Assembly: GCA_026391935.1 (NCBI GenBank)
Contig: JAPLDC010000291.1
Span: 1 to 8,844 of the forward strand
Direction of reading: 5' to 3'
Source: Bacteroidota bacterium
GTDB taxonomy: Bacteria > Bacteroidota > Bacteroidia > 2-12-FULL-35-15
DNA length: 8,844 bases
In this document: positions 1 through 6,857 of the stretch, piece by piece
How the letters are laid out: each line of letters starts with the position of its first letter
How positions within the stretch are numbered: position 1 is the stretch's first letter
The notes under the pieces: generated by a model
Seen by the model: the letters and a program-made list of their open reading frames with translations, nothing else
Told to the model about the DNA's origin: nothing
Database searches by the model: none
Position numbers and translations under genes: made by a program

Positions 1-34
1 TTTAAAAGAACAAAAAATAGAAGTAAGAATTTAG
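1..34 (+). CDS. hisF: Probable imidazole glycerol phosphate synthase subunit HisF, C-terminal end only
   Basis: Only the last ten codons and a TAG stop lie in the window; the first whole codon is at position 2. They read LKEQKIEVRI, which resembles the usual HisF ending, where a final helix leads into a short strand ending in VR plus a hydrophobic residue. The gene stops 13 bases before hisIE, and in Bacteroidota hisF normally sits directly before hisIE. HisF is the cyclase subunit that, with HisH, makes imidazole glycerol phosphate and AICAR. Ten residues cannot prove identity, so the call rests mainly on gene order. Confidence 0.6.
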   Translation, partial: LKEQKIEVRI

Positions 35-47
35 AGAAATATAAAAT

Positions 48-641
48 ATGAAACCAGATTTTAAAAAAGCAGCGGATGGATTAATTCCCGCGATCATTCA
101 AGATAACGTCACCAAAATAGTTTTAATGTTAGGCTATATGAATGAAGAAGCATTTCAAAAAACACAATCAGAAAAGAGAGTGACTTTTTTTTCACGTTCA
201 AAAAATCGCTTATGGACCAAAGGTGAAGAAAGCGGACATTTTTTGGATGTTGATGAAATGCTTTTGGATTGTGACAATGATACGATTTTGATAAAAGCAA
301 CTCCTTTTGGTACAATTTGTCATACTGGAGCGGATACTTGTTTCAATGAAATAAATACGCCCAATTTTCTCATTCAATTAGAAAGAATTATTCATGATCG
401 AAAGGTTAATCCAAAAATTAGTTCTTACGTTTCTTCGCTATTTGGAAAAGGGATAAATAAAATAGCTCAAAAAGTGGGAGAAGAGGCAATAGAGCTTGTA
501 ATTGAAGCAAAAGACAACAATAAAGATCTTTTTAAAAATGAAGCAGCAGATTTACTCTTTCATTACCTTATATTATTGTCAGAAAAAGGCTTTGGCTTCA
601 AGGAAATTGTCAAAGTACTGGAGGATAGAAATCTAAAATAA
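48..641 (+). CDS. hisIE: Bifunctional phosphoribosyl-AMP cyclohydrolase / phosphoribosyl-ATP pyrophosphatase HisIE
   Basis: This cytoplasmic enzyme catalyses steps 2 and 3 of histidine biosynthesis: the HisE domain removes pyrophosphate from PR-ATP and the HisI domain opens the adenine ring of PR-AMP. HisI spans about residues 10-105. It shows SRSKNRLWTKGEESG (49-63), the metal-binding acidic cluster D74/D76/D78, and the zinc cysteines C91 and C98 in CHTGADTC. HisE spans about 107-197, with KVGEEAIELVIEAK (142-155) and EAADLLFHYLILL (165-177), the helices that carry the acidic Mg-binding residues. At 197 residues it has the normal length for a fused HisIE. The ATG follows an A-rich leader without a strong Shine-Dalgarno sequence, usual for Bacteroidota. 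It is probably the last gene of the his operon, because the next gene is 143 bases away and unrelated. Confidence 0.97.
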   Translation: MKPDFKKAADGLIPAIIQDNVTKIVLMLGYMNEEAFQKTQSEKRVTFFSRSKNRLWTKGEESGHFLDVDEMLLDCDNDTILIKATPFGTICHTGADTCFNEINTPNFLIQLERIIHDRKVNPKISSYVSSLFGKGINKIAQKVGEEAIELVIEAKDNNKDLFKNEAADLLFHYLILLSEKGFGFKEIVKVLEDRNLK

Positions 642-784
642 CCTATTTTTTGTAAAATGTTAAGTTCTCGGACATTTTTTTGCATAAAAATCTCCCTTTT
701 TAGCCCGAATATTTAATTAATTTCCTTATAATTGGTAAATTTTTAGATTATTAGAGGTCTGTTTTAGAATAAGCATCAGCATTT

Positions 785-1363
785 ATGGATTTAAACAAGA
801 GCGGTTCAATTGAAGAGACAATATTTACCAAAAAGGTAAATAGTGTTAGGTCAGCTTTTATTGGTCCTGATAAGAAAGTTATCGTCTCCCATATAGGAGA
901 GCTTGATCAAGACAAGGTTAACACAATCTCTACATTGGTCGAAACGCAGATGGAGTATCTTGGTGTGAGTAAAAATGCTACCAAGAAGATTTTTAATATT
1001 GTTATTGAAACACTTCAGAATATTTGCATCCATGGAGAAAAGGATAATAACGGTTACCAAATGACCTATTTCTTAATTGGGAAACATAAAAATGAATTTT
1101 CTATTTTTTCTGGAAATATTGTTAGCAATAGCGTTGCGGAAAAGCTTAATAAACGATTAAATGCAATAAGGTCTCTTAATGATTCTGATTTGAAAAAACA
1201 ATATATGGATGTTCTTTCTAATGGTGAACTTTCTGCAAAGGGTGGAGCTGGATTGGGATTCTTAACAATTGCATTAAAGTCGAATAATAATGTCGATTTT
1301 GATTTTGAAACGTTAAATAAAGAATATTCATTATTTTCAATCCAATCAAAAGTATTAGGATAA
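785..1363 (+). CDS. SiaB-like protein kinase (DUF6272 family, GHKL ATPase fold)
   Basis: This 192-residue soluble protein matches the SiaB-type kinases, small single-domain GHKL ATPases that phosphorylate their SiaC partner. The ATP site is visible: an N-box in the helix NIVIETLQN (71-79, with E75 and N79) and a glycine-rich lid GGAGLGFLTIALKS (153-166). No signal peptide or membrane segment is present. In Pseudomonas aeruginosa, SiaB phosphorylates SiaC, the PP2C phosphatase SiaA reverses this, and free SiaC activates the diguanylate cyclase SiaD. That is knowledge of the family; here only the kinase and the SiaC partner are present. The gene ends one base before the SiaC-like start, so the pair is almost certainly co-transcribed. 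No strong Shine-Dalgarno precedes the ATG, and I found no clean TAnnTTTG element in the 143-base upstream gap. Family assignment is by motif and neighbour. Confidence 0.85.
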   Translation: MDLNKSGSIEETIFTKKVNSVRSAFIGPDKKVIVSHIGELDQDKVNTISTLVETQMEYLGVSKNATKKIFNIVIETLQNICIHGEKDNNGYQMTYFLIGKHKNEFSIFSGNIVSNSVAEKLNKRLNAIRSLNDSDLKKQYMDVLSNGELSAKGGAGLGFLTIALKSNNNVDFDFETLNKEYSLFSIQSKVLG

Positions 1364-1364
1364 T

Positions 1365-1742
1365 ATGAAACGGTTAGAGATATTGCCTTCGAACAATACG
1401 CCACATATCTTATTTGATGTGGATTTAAATATTTTCCTGATTGAAGGGAAATCTTTTCCTGAAGACAGTAAAGACTTTTATCGCCCTGTTATTGTGTGGG
1501 TGGAAGAGTTTAATGCAACAAATCCTAAAGAATTTAAAATTTGTTTTAACTTATTTTATTTAAGTTCTTCCTCTATTATTTCCGTGAAGCAATTTTTAAT
1601 GAAGACCGTTAGTCTAAATAATGCAGGTACAAAGGTTACTGTTGAATGGTGTTATGATGAAGATGATGAAGACATCAAAAAAACTGGAGAAGATTATCAA
1701 AAGCTTACAAATCTTAATTTTTTATTCAAAATAAATGAGTAA
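1365..1742 (+). CDS. SiaC-like regulatory phosphoprotein (DUF1987 family)
   Basis: This 125-residue protein has the DUF1987/SiaC layout: an N-terminal strand region with IEGKSFPEDSKDFYRPVIVWVEEF (26-49), a central strand and serine-rich turn NLFYLSSSSIISVKQFL (62-78), and a C-terminal VEWCYDEDDEDIKKTGEDY (93-111). Length is typical for the family. In P. aeruginosa the partner kinase phosphorylates a threonine in the corresponding turn; here the turn reads LSSSS, so S67 or S68 is the likely acceptor (inference by eye alignment). The ATG lies one base after the SiaB-like stop, with AGGA at 1357-1360 as a possible ribosome site, which suggests translational coupling. A terminator follows at once. 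It should be a cytosolic partner-switch protein whose target is not encoded in this window. Confidence 0.87.
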   Translation: MKRLEILPSNNTPHILFDVDLNIFLIEGKSFPEDSKDFYRPVIVWVEEFNATNPKEFKICFNLFYLSSSSIISVKQFLMKTVSLNNAGTKVTVEWCYDEDDEDIKKTGEDYQKLTNLNFLFKINE

Positions 1743-1760
1743 AAGGTTTTTGAAAATTTT

Positions 1761-1794
1761 AAAATCCCCGATTGATATACAGTTGGGGATTTTT
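1761..1794 (+). terminator. Intrinsic terminator of the SiaB/SiaC-like operon
   Basis: AAAATCCCC (1761-1769) pairs perfectly with GGGGATTTT (1785-1793), a 9-bp stem around a 15-base loop, and the stem ends in a run of T. It starts 18 bases after the SiaC-like stop codon and points the same way, so it should end that transcript and isolate the downstream hydrolase gene. Confidence 0.85.
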
Positions 1795-1878
1795 GTTTCC
1801 ATAGAAACCTAATAATGGAAGGATTCAGACTTTCAAAAAAAGTAAATTTTTTTTAATTTTATGAAATAAGTTCCAAAA

Positions 1879-3150
1879 ATGAAAAAATATTTTTCACTAA
1901 CTTTTTTGTTGTGTTTTCTTTTAAATATATATGGTCAAAACAGGAAAGTTTTATTCATAGGTAATAGTTATACTTATGTGAATAATTTACCTCAAACAAT
2001 AGCAGATATAGCTCTTTCAAAAGGAGACACGATTAATTATGATAGTAGTGCTCCTGGAGGCTATACATTTAATTTGCACACCACAAATGCCACGACTATT
2101 AGCAAGATCAATTCTCAGGAATGGGATTTTGTTGTATTACAAGAACAAAGTCAACTTCCGTCCTTTGATCCCGTGCAAGTGGCAGTTGATGTTTTTCCAT
2201 TCGCACACATGTTGGATAGTATGATATTAAACAATGATAGTTGTTCTGAAACCATTTTTTATATGACTTGGGGACGGCAAAATGGAGATGCCAGCAATTG
2301 TGCTGCCTATCCTCCAGTTTGCACCTTTGATGGAATGCAACAACGGTTAAGAGAAAGCTATATTCAGATGTCTGTTGATAATCATGCTTCGGTTAGTCCA
2401 GTTGGTGTGGCTTGGAAGAATGTTCGGGATAATTATCCTTCAATAAATCTCTACCAGGCAGATGAAAGTCACCCAAGTATTTATGGGACTTATTTGGCAG
2501 CTTGTGTTTTTTATTCATCTTTTTTTCATAAAAGTTCTGTTGGTTCATCATTTCTATTACCCGGAATTTCAATTTCTGATGGACTTATTTTGCAGACGAT
2601 AGCTAGTTCTACTGTTCTAGATAGTATTTCTTTATGGCAGGGTAATAGTGATATTCCGAATGCTAATTTTGACTTTTTAGCTTCATCAAACTCAATACAA
2701 TTTCATAATACTTCTGATAATTCAACAAGCTATATTTGGGATTTTGGAGATGGTAATTATTCTTCCCAAATAAATCCTCAAAATATTTATGCCATAGATG
2801 GCCAGTATGTTGTTACATTAACAGCTGCATCAAATTGTTTATCATTTATTTATTCTGATACAATCACAGTAAATTCATTAGTCATTCCGAAACAGGTAAA
2901 TGATCTGAAATTTGATATTTACCCGATTCCTTTGAAGGATGAATTATTTGTCGATTTTAAAGGAGCAGAATTTGGTCCTATTGAATTAGAAATATATAAT
3001 TCATTTGGACAAATGGTTGTGAAAAAAGAATATGCTGATGTGTCTTTTATTAAAGAGAATATGGCTAATGTTTCTTCAGGATTGTATACAGTTCTGATAT
3101 TTTCTGATGGTCAATTAGTCGTTAAACGGAAAATATTAAAATGGAAGTAA
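1879..3150 (+). CDS. Secreted SGNH/GDSL-like hydrolase with PKD domain and T9SS type A sorting domain
   Basis: This 423-residue exported protein has four parts. Residues 1-19 are a signal peptide (MKK, hydrophobic core, cleavage probably after IYG). Residues 22-250 are an SGNH/GDSL-like esterase fold: GNSYT (28-32) supplies the probable nucleophile S30, and DESHPS (195-200) supplies D195 and H198. The classic GxND block is not seen; LQEQS (87-91) occupies a similar place, as in DUF4886-type relatives. About 262-332 is a PKD module with the hallmark WDFGDG (287-292). About 340-423 is a type A T9SS C-terminal domain, with FDIYPIP (345-351), YNSFGQMVVKKE (373-384), SSGLYTVLI (399-407) and a terminal VVKRKILK. 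It should cross the outer membrane by type IX secretion and be released or anchored at the surface. The substrate is unknown, possibly an ester on polysaccharide. It appears monocistronic: a terminator lies upstream and the next gene is convergent. Confidence 0.88.
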   Translation: MKKYFSLTFLLCFLLNIYGQNRKVLFIGNSYTYVNNLPQTIADIALSKGDTINYDSSAPGGYTFNLHTTNATTISKINSQEWDFVVLQEQSQLPSFDPVQVAVDVFPFAHMLDSMILNNDSCSETIFYMTWGRQNGDASNCAAYPPVCTFDGMQQRLRESYIQMSVDNHASVSPVGVAWKNVRDNYPSINLYQADESHPSIYGTYLAACVFYSSFFHKSSVGSSFLLPGISISDGLILQTIASSTVLDSISLWQGNSDIPNANFDFLASSNSIQFHNTSDNSTSYIWDFGDGNYSSQINPQNIYAIDGQYVVTLTAASNCLSFIYSDTITVNSLVIPKQVNDLKFDIYPIPLKDELFVDFKGAEFGPIELEIYNSFGQMVVKKEYADVSFIKENMANVSSGLYTVLIFSDGQLVVKRKILKWK

Positions 3151-3154
3151 AATT

Positions 3155-3178
3155 AATAAATATTTTTTGTAATTTATT
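3155..3178. terminator. Weak AT-only hairpin between convergent genes
   Basis: AATAAAT (3155-3161) is complementary to ATTTATT (3172-3178) around a T-rich loop, in the 23-base gap between the hydrolase gene and the convergent TPR-like gene; the right arm overlaps the last codons of the latter. A stem with no G or C is weak, and such matches are common by chance in this base composition. It is only a tentative bidirectional terminator. Confidence 0.2.
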
Positions 3179-4604
3179 TTGCCAAAAATTGAAGTGTTTT
3201 TTCATCCAATTTTAAGGATCTGAGAAAAGCGTATTTCCCATTATTTGTTGAGTCGAAAAATTGGTATTGTTCTTTAATTTTTTCGAATTTGTTGGCACTT
3301 TTCGTACTGATAGCAGTCTTTAATAATTTCATAAAAGACAAAGGAATAGAATACATTACATCATTGTCTTCATCTGCAATTTTTCTCGAAACACTTCTAA
3401 TGATTATTTCTGCCTGATCGAATCGGTCTGCAATGATATTTAATAAAGCCAGGAATGATTTTATTTCCATCTCAGCAAAAGGGTAGTTTTTGAAGCTTAC
3501 CTCATTTATAAGGTTGTTGAGGATACGTATAGCTTGCAAATGGTTTCCCGCATAATATTCTGCTGCAGCCTTGTAATAATTGAAAATTACAAAACTACTT
3601 AAGTCTTCAATATTTGGCCCATGATTGGTAAATTCCTCCTCATTAATTAGAAGATTTTCCTTCTTCTCAATTTTATAATATTCAATTTTTGAAATTAAAA
3701 AATGATAAACAAAACTGCAATGGTTGAATAATAAAAGATCACCTCCACTTGCAGTTATTATGTCAAAATATTTTCCTGCATTTTTATTCAGCTTAAGTTG
3801 ATGGTAGTATTCAAAATAAAGAAAATTTACAATTTGCCTTAAATACTTGTATGTTTGGTCTGATGGATGAGAGTCAATTATTGAAATTGAATCTGCAAGC
3901 ATTTCTTCAATTGAAGGATCGTCTTTCATTTCGTTTTCATCCGGACAGAACAAAGCAAAATGAGTAAATAAGATATTTTTGTTAAGTTGTAAATGGTGCG
4001 ATTTATTAAGTCGGCATACATTCACTATTTCTTTTTTGTATAATATTAATAAGGTGAAGGTGTCTGTATTTCTGCTAAGATAATATTCCCCGAGGGTTTT
4101 TGAGAAGAGCGACAAAATTTCTTCAGCTTTATCTTGAGCAAGATTATAAGCAACATGTTTATTATAAAGTTGAAGGTATTCGTAATATTTCCCTGTGTGT
4201 ATATGAAGTTTTTTTAATGCTTTATAAACAGATATGAGTTCATTCGGCATGTCGTGTTCAAGTAGTTCGCTTTCCAGCTTTTTTAAGATACCAATAGCCG
4301 TTTCACGTTGCGTTTCGTAGATTAAATGCTCAATGTTTGCAACATTTTGCAATAGTTCAACACGGGTGTCAGTGGTGTTTTTAAATAAGAATTCTTGTAT
4401 TTTGTCGAATAATCTGGATTTAAGCGTGTAATAGGCTGCTTGCTTTACATCTAAAATTGCTAGGAGTTCTTCGTCGGGAGTTTTTTCTATTCGGTAATGA
4501 TTTAGCAACAATAAAAATTTATCAGCCTTATTTTCCTTTAACTGAATTGACAAATTAGTAAAATCAGAAGAAGATAACTGCAAAATTATTTTATGAAGCC
4601 TCAT
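3174..4604 (-). CDS. Large all-helical (TPR-like) protein of unknown function
   Basis: I do not recognise a named family for this 476-residue protein. It has no signal peptide or obvious membrane span and reads as a continuous series of amphipathic helices with aromatic and leucine heptad-like spacing, typical of TPR or other alpha-solenoid scaffolds. The best TPR-like helix pairs are about 336-369 (FNYYKAAAEYYAGNHLQAIRILNNL) and 372-410. The N-terminal part contains a conserved-looking segment, QAAYYTLKSRLFDKIQEFLF (55-74). Long helical proteins of this kind are common in Bacteroidota genomes as uncharacterised genes. Its ATG is 90 bases downstream of the response regulator stop on the same strand with no clear terminator between, so co-transcription with that receiver is possible. 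A near-promoter TATTTTG occurs just upstream but has a one-base spacing defect. A role as a protein-interaction scaffold is inference only. Confidence 0.75.
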   Translation of the reverse strand: MRLHKIILQLSSSDFTNLSIQLKENKADKFLLLLNHYRIEKTPDEELLAILDVKQAAYYTLKSRLFDKIQEFLFKNTTDTRVELLQNVANIEHLIYETQRETAIGILKKLESELLEHDMPNELISVYKALKKLHIHTGKYYEYLQLYNKHVAYNLAQDKAEEILSLFSKTLGEYYLSRNTDTFTLLILYKKEIVNVCRLNKSHHLQLNKNILFTHFALFCPDENEMKDDPSIEEMLADSISIIDSHPSDQTYKYLRQIVNFLYFEYYHQLKLNKNAGKYFDIITASGGDLLLFNHCSFVYHFLISKIEYYKIEKKENLLINEEEFTNHGPNIEDLSSFVIFNYYKAAAEYYAGNHLQAIRILNNLINEVSFKNYPFAEMEIKSFLALLNIIADRFDQAEIIIRSVSRKIADEDNDVMYSIPLSFMKLLKTAISTKSANKFEKIKEQYQFFDSTNNGKYAFLRSLKLDEKTLQFLAK

Positions 4605-4694
4605 AAATTTTAATTATTTCATGCAAAATACAACTTTTTTTTATCAATTAGTTTTTTATTGGATAATTTCCTAAACTTATTTTCTTGATGTTTT

Positions 4695-5159
4695 TTATCC
4701 GACATTTTTTAATTTTAATTCGGATTGCTCAGAATTTTCTCTCAATAATTCATGAATTTTCACAAAATTGCTATCTATTAAAGGTTTATTCAGGAAGGCC
4801 AAAATGTTCTTATTGTTATTGATTTGATTTATTTCAATAGGATTTATGGTGTTCGTGAGAATTACTATTTTGCATCTGGATTTTATATATGATGAAAAGT
4901 TTTCATAAATCTCTATGAATTGAAATCCATTTATAAGCGGCATATTGATATCTAAAAAGATCAACGATGGTATAGCCGAATCATCGTTTTGTTGTTCATC
5001 TAGATCTGATAAATACTTTATTGCGTTTCCTACTTTTTTAAATGAAATAACTTCTTTTGAAAAGTTGTTTCTTTCGATCATTTTTTGATTTACAAAATTA
5101 TCGATGGAACTGTCGTCTATTAGTAAAACTAGACTTTGGGGGAGATATTGGTAGGACAT
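4695..5159 (-). CDS. Single-domain response regulator (CheY-like receiver)
   Basis: The 154-residue protein is almost entirely a receiver domain. The phosphorylation machinery is complete: acidic pair D15/D16 (LLIDDSS), phospho-acceptor D70 in FLDINMP, switch threonine T102 in VILTNT, and K125 in NKPL. There is no DNA-binding or enzymatic output domain; about 20 residues after the last helix are charged and probably disordered. Such lone receivers are common in Bacteroidota and act as phosphorelay intermediates or bind partner proteins. No histidine kinase is encoded in this window. It is a paralog of the receiver at 5512-5931, with shared segments IDNF, KMI, IFLDINMP, GF.F.E..EN, NP and KPLI. 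The candidate promoter lies about 25 bases upstream of the ATG. Confidence 0.93.
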   Translation of the reverse strand: MSYQYLPQSLVLLIDDSSIDNFVNQKMIERNNFSKEVISFKKVGNAIKYLSDLDEQQNDDSAIPSLIFLDINMPLINGFQFIEIYENFSSYIKSRCKIVILTNTINPIEINQINNNKNILAFLNKPLIDSNFVKIHELLRENSEQSELKLKNVG

Positions 5160-5183
5160 TTCGTTTAGGGTTTAATTACATGA

Positions 5184-5191
5184 CAAATGTA
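5184..5191 (-). promoter_or_regulatory. Candidate Bacteroidota -7 element of the 4695-5159 receiver gene
   Basis: On the minus strand this reads TACATTTG, an exact match to the Bacteroidota TAnnTTTG element. A TTTT in place of the ideal TTTG lies about 20 bases upstream. The predicted start would leave a leader of roughly 18 bases before the ATG at 5159. The flanking bases make TTACATTTGTC, also found upstream of the paralogous receiver gene. Confidence 0.55.
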
Positions 5192-5215
5192 AGTTGCATA
5201 ATCTTTTATAAAAAG

Positions 5216-5511
5216 TCTAGTATCATTTAATTATTTCTTCAGTAAGATTTAAGACAAAAATGGTGAAAAAGTTTTTGGTCTATTATATGAATAGCTAGCA
5301 CTTGAGATTAAAATATTGATGAGTGCAATATTATGTGTGAGACATTTAATATAATTGAATTTTCAATTGTTAATTGTATATAATGCATCTAAGCTAAATA
5401 ATAGCAGAAATTATTTGAAGGAATGAGCTTTTTAAAAAATAGAATTATTAAAATGCTAGAAGAAAAGGAGGATAGCGAATTGAGTGGGTAGAAAAATTTT
5501 TTAAATATAGC
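5216..5511. other. Gene-free spacer between the two receiver genes
   Basis: I see no supportable gene here. The stretch is AT-rich, with stops in all frames; the longest ATG reading frame is 22 codons. It contains a 7-bp inverted repeat with a 2-base spacer at 5353-5368 (AATTGAA and TTCAATT), which could be an operator or chance. No clear terminator for the receiver gene ending at 5512 was found. Confidence 0.5.
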
Positions 5512-5931
5512 TTATACTAATTTGTCAAGATCTTCTTGAATTAGGGGTTTGTAAAGATATCCAACAACACTTTTATAGGGCTTAGTCCTTTCTACATCAC
5601 TCGGATTTAGCGATGTTGTTAGCATTACAATTTTAATATTTTTAATAAATCCGTACGGGAGGTTTTCGAATTCTTCCAAAAAATGAAATCCATCCAAAAT
5701 AGGCATATTGATGTCCAGGAATATGTAACTAGGAATTAATTCAGAAGGAAGATTTTGAAGGATGGATAAATTTTTAAAAAAATCTAAGGCGCTATTCGTA
5801 CCAGTATTCGTGTATACATTTTCTGAAAAGCAACAGGATTTAATCATTTTTTCATTGATGAAATTGTCGATTTCGTTGTCGTCAATTATCATCACCGTTT
5901 TGTTTTTAAATGTATTACTTTTGTGTTTCAT
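5512..5931 (-). CDS. Single-domain response regulator (CheY-like receiver), paralog of the 4695-5159 gene
   Basis: This 139-residue protein is a lone receiver domain with all key residues: D17/D18 (MIIDDNE), phospho-acceptor D73 in FLDINMP, T105 in VMLTTS and K128 in YKPL. It has no output domain. By eye roughly two in five positions match the neighbouring receiver, which points to an old tandem duplication rather than a recent copy. The protein stops soon after the fifth strand, at LIQEDLDKLV, so the last helix is shorter than in the paralog; in-frame codons after the stop would continue AIFKKFF. The start ATG sits 17 bases downstream of a candidate -7 element. The gene ahead of it on the same strand ends 46 bases upstream, but the element lies in that gap, so independent transcription is likely. 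Confidence 0.92.
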   Translation of the reverse strand: MKHKSNTFKNKTVMIIDDNEIDNFINEKMIKSCCFSENVYTNTGTNSALDFFKNLSILQNLPSELIPSYIFLDINMPILDGFHFLEEFENLPYGFIKNIKIVMLTTSLNPSDVERTKPYKSVVGYLYKPLIQEDLDKLV

Positions 5932-5948
5932 GGGGAAATTATTATGGA

Positions 5949-5956
5949 CAAATGTA
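5949..5956 (-). promoter_or_regulatory. Candidate Bacteroidota -7 element of the 5512-5931 receiver gene
   Basis: On the minus strand this reads TACATTTG, an exact TAnnTTTG match, inside TTACATTTGTC, identical over 11 bases to the element ahead of the other receiver. I see no good -33 TTTG at the expected distance, so the promoter may be weak or need an activator. It lies in the 46-base gap before this gene. Confidence 0.45.
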
Positions 5957-5977
5957 ATAAAAAAATAGTTATTTCTG

Positions 5978-6532
5978 TTATTTAGGTTTTACGCTTGTAG
6001 GAGAAATGGCACCTGTTGTTTCTGTTATTTTTTCCTTAATGTGTTTGGTGTATTTAGTGTCATATTCGAAAATCTGATTTGTTTCATTGTATTTTATCAA
6101 GGCAACCGGGAAATCAAGATAATAATCATTTACACCCTTTTTTTCTTTAAATAATTCAACATCAAATTCGAATAAGAATTTTGCACTTCCTACTGTTATT
6201 ATATTATCAGGTAATTTTGTTGAGATTCCTATAGAACGAGTAACGTAACCTTCTTTTGAAATTTCGATGGTGTAATAAGAGTTTCTTTTTAGATTAAAAT
6301 TAAAAGAGTGCTCATGGTATTCAACACTTGTAACTTCTTCCCATTGCATTTCTTCATTTTCTTTGTAAAGCTTTACAGTAACGCCGTTAATTGGAACGTT
6401 TTTTTCTATGGCTAATCCATTTATTTCTAAACAATCAGAAGTGTCTTTTGCTTGTGATAGATCTTTTTGACCAATCGCACTATAGCTGGTCAGAATAAGA
6501 GTAACCGAAAATAAAAGTTTTGAGAGATTCAT
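5978..6532 (-). CDS. Exported protein with carboxypeptidase-regulatory-like beta domain, function unknown
   Basis: This 184-residue protein begins with a clear signal peptide (MNLSKLLFSVTLILTSYSAIG, cleavage probably between G21 and Q22). Residues about 35-105 look like a small beta-sandwich of the carboxypeptidase-regulatory or Cna-B-like type: INGLAIEKNVPINGVTVKLYK followed by YYTIEISKEGYVTRSIGIST, a pattern common in Bacteroidota periplasmic and outer-membrane proteins. The rest (about 115-170) has alternating strands, including FLFEFDVELF and YYLDFPVALIKY, and ends in a polar tail. There is no lipobox cysteine after the signal core and no T9SS sorting domain, so a periplasmic or loosely outer-membrane location is likely. 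It is a single gene with a long AT-rich upstream spacer. I cannot name a specific function. Confidence 0.8.
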   Translation of the reverse strand: MNLSKLLFSVTLILTSYSAIGQKDLSQAKDTSDCLEINGLAIEKNVPINGVTVKLYKENEEMQWEEVTSVEYHEHSFNFNLKRNSYYTIEISKEGYVTRSIGISTKLPDNIITVGSAKFLFEFDVELFKEKKGVNDYYLDFPVALIKYNETNQIFEYDTKYTKHIKEKITETTGAISPTSVKPK

Positions 6533-6857
6533 GACAATTAGTTTTAAGGTTAGTTTTTGTTTCTTAAATTGTTCTTGTTTTTAAAAAAATGCAGAGAATT
6601 ATTGTTTTCATTGAGATAAACACAATTTTTTTTTTCACAAAATTCTGGTATCCATTATCTTTTTCATATTATTTGTTCTTTTCTTATTCAAACTTACTAC
6701 ATAGGTAAAAGGAAATCCACCCTCTGTTTATATGTGTATAACAGATGTAAGATTATGAGCAAATTTGTAATTGTAATAGGAGAGGAGATTTTCAATTAGT
6801 TCTGAAGGTTTTTTCTTCGAAATCTAAAAAATGTTTTTTGGAGAGGAGTCAATAGGT
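6533..6857. other. Gene-free spacer upstream of the exported beta-domain protein
   Basis: No coding region is supportable here on either strand. The only notable items are a minus-strand TAAGTTTG (6689-6696), an exact TAnnTTTG match that would give a leader of about 150 bases to the gene starting at 6532, and a 9-base direct repeat GGAGAGGAG at 6779-6787 and 6840-6848. Long T-runs and A-runs account for most of the remaining pattern. Confidence 0.5.
6689..6696 (-). promoter_or_regulatory. Possible -7 element for the exported beta-domain protein
   Basis: Minus-strand TAAGTTTG matches TAnnTTTG, but no good TTTG is seen 19-21 bases upstream, and the implied 5' leader of about 150 bases is long. 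It is the only exact match in the spacer. Chance occurrence is quite possible in this AT-rich sequence. Confidence 0.25.

Noticed and set aside
1066..1404. A 112-codon minus-strand frame.
   Set aside because: It is antisense to the SiaB-like gene and the start of the SiaC-like gene, which have clear family motifs and tight coupling.
5355..5384. An E. coli-like promoter, TTGAAT with TATAAT 18 bases later.
   Set aside because: Bacteroidota primary sigma factor does not use this consensus, no gene follows on that strand, and the sequence is very AT-rich.
5423..5491. A 22-codon plus-strand frame (MSFLKNRIIKMLEEKEDSELSG) preceded by GAAGGA.
   Set aside because: The purine run touches the ATG, too close for a ribosome site, there is no promoter match, and one frame this short is expected by chance.
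6779..6848. Direct repeat GGAGAGGAG, two copies 61 bases apart.
   Set aside because: Only two short low-complexity purine copies, with no further structure to suggest a binding array or repeat element.
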